From assembly GCA_023448955.1 (NCBI GenBank), contig JAEXJU010000007.1, positions 1 to 5,642 of the forward strand: a stretch of DNA of 5,642 nt, written 5' to 3'. Below, in pieces: positions 5,621 to 5,642 of the stretch; the first letter of the stretch is position 1, and each line of letters starts with the position of its first letter. A program made the translations under genes and the position numbers. Source of the stretch: Bacteroidota bacterium (GTDB taxonomy: Bacteria > Bacteroidota > Bacteroidia > Flavobacteriales > Weeksellaceae). The notes under the pieces are model-generated. The model was not told the origin of the DNA and searched no databases. It was given only the letters and a program-made list of their open reading frames with translations.

Positions 5621-5642
5621 ACTTCGACAAGCTCAGTGTGAC
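5621..5642. repeat. Probable short interspersed repeat, cut by window edge
   Basis: The final bases read ACTTCGACAAGCTCAGTGTG and then AC at the edge. I recall this sequence, and its complement CACTGAGCTTGTCGAAGT, as a frequent short intergenic repeat in Chryseobacterium and related genomes. Only one copy is in the window, so repetitiveness is not shown here. It is imperfectly palindromic, so the orientation is arbitrary. Confidence 0.5.

Overview
The window looks like an ordinary chromosomal stretch from a member of the Bacteroidota, most likely a Chryseobacterium-like Flavobacteriia. Four things point that way: low GC with K/N/I-rich proteins, an absence of Shine-Dalgarno sequences, -7 boxes of the TAnnTTTG type upstream of several starts, and a secreted beta-barrel protein with a signal peptide ending SFA|Q. 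The genus is an inference from sequence style and remembered homologues; no search was run.

Layout, left to right. (1) Positions 1-246 hold the 3' end of a ferritin gene, closed by a hairpin terminator. (2) Positions 320-826 hold two small genes on the + strand: a DUF493/YbeD-family protein and a 48-residue microprotein of a type I recall as conserved in flavobacteria. (3) A perfect 19-bp hairpin at 840-882 serves as a shared, bidirectional terminator against the convergent - strand pair. (4) That pair is a deoxyhypusine synthase-like protein (902-1876) and, upstream of it, an outer-membrane beta-barrel protein (1904-2548). (5) A 111-bp divergent promoter region (2549-2659) separates the barrel gene from a large + strand ABC-F translation-factor ATPase (2660-4600), which has its own terminator. 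(6) A cytoplasmic PH-like/SHOCT two-domain protein follows (4710-5327). (7) The right end holds an AT-rich small single-pass membrane ORF of unknown function (5377-5595). The last 22 bases resemble a short interspersed repeat that I recall from Chryseobacterium-type genomes; it runs off the window edge.

The genes do not form one pathway. Ferritin stores iron, the ABC-F protein acts on ribosomes, and the DHS-like enzyme probably belongs to polyamine metabolism. The others are of poorly known function. Apart from the 27-bp-spaced barrel/DHS-like pair and the DUF493/microprotein pair, each gene appears to be its own transcription unit. I found no CRISPR array, tRNA, rRNA, insertion sequence or phage gene. 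The points most worth a second look are the substituted active site of the DHS-like enzyme, the 48-aa microprotein, and the edge repeat with its orphan membrane ORF.
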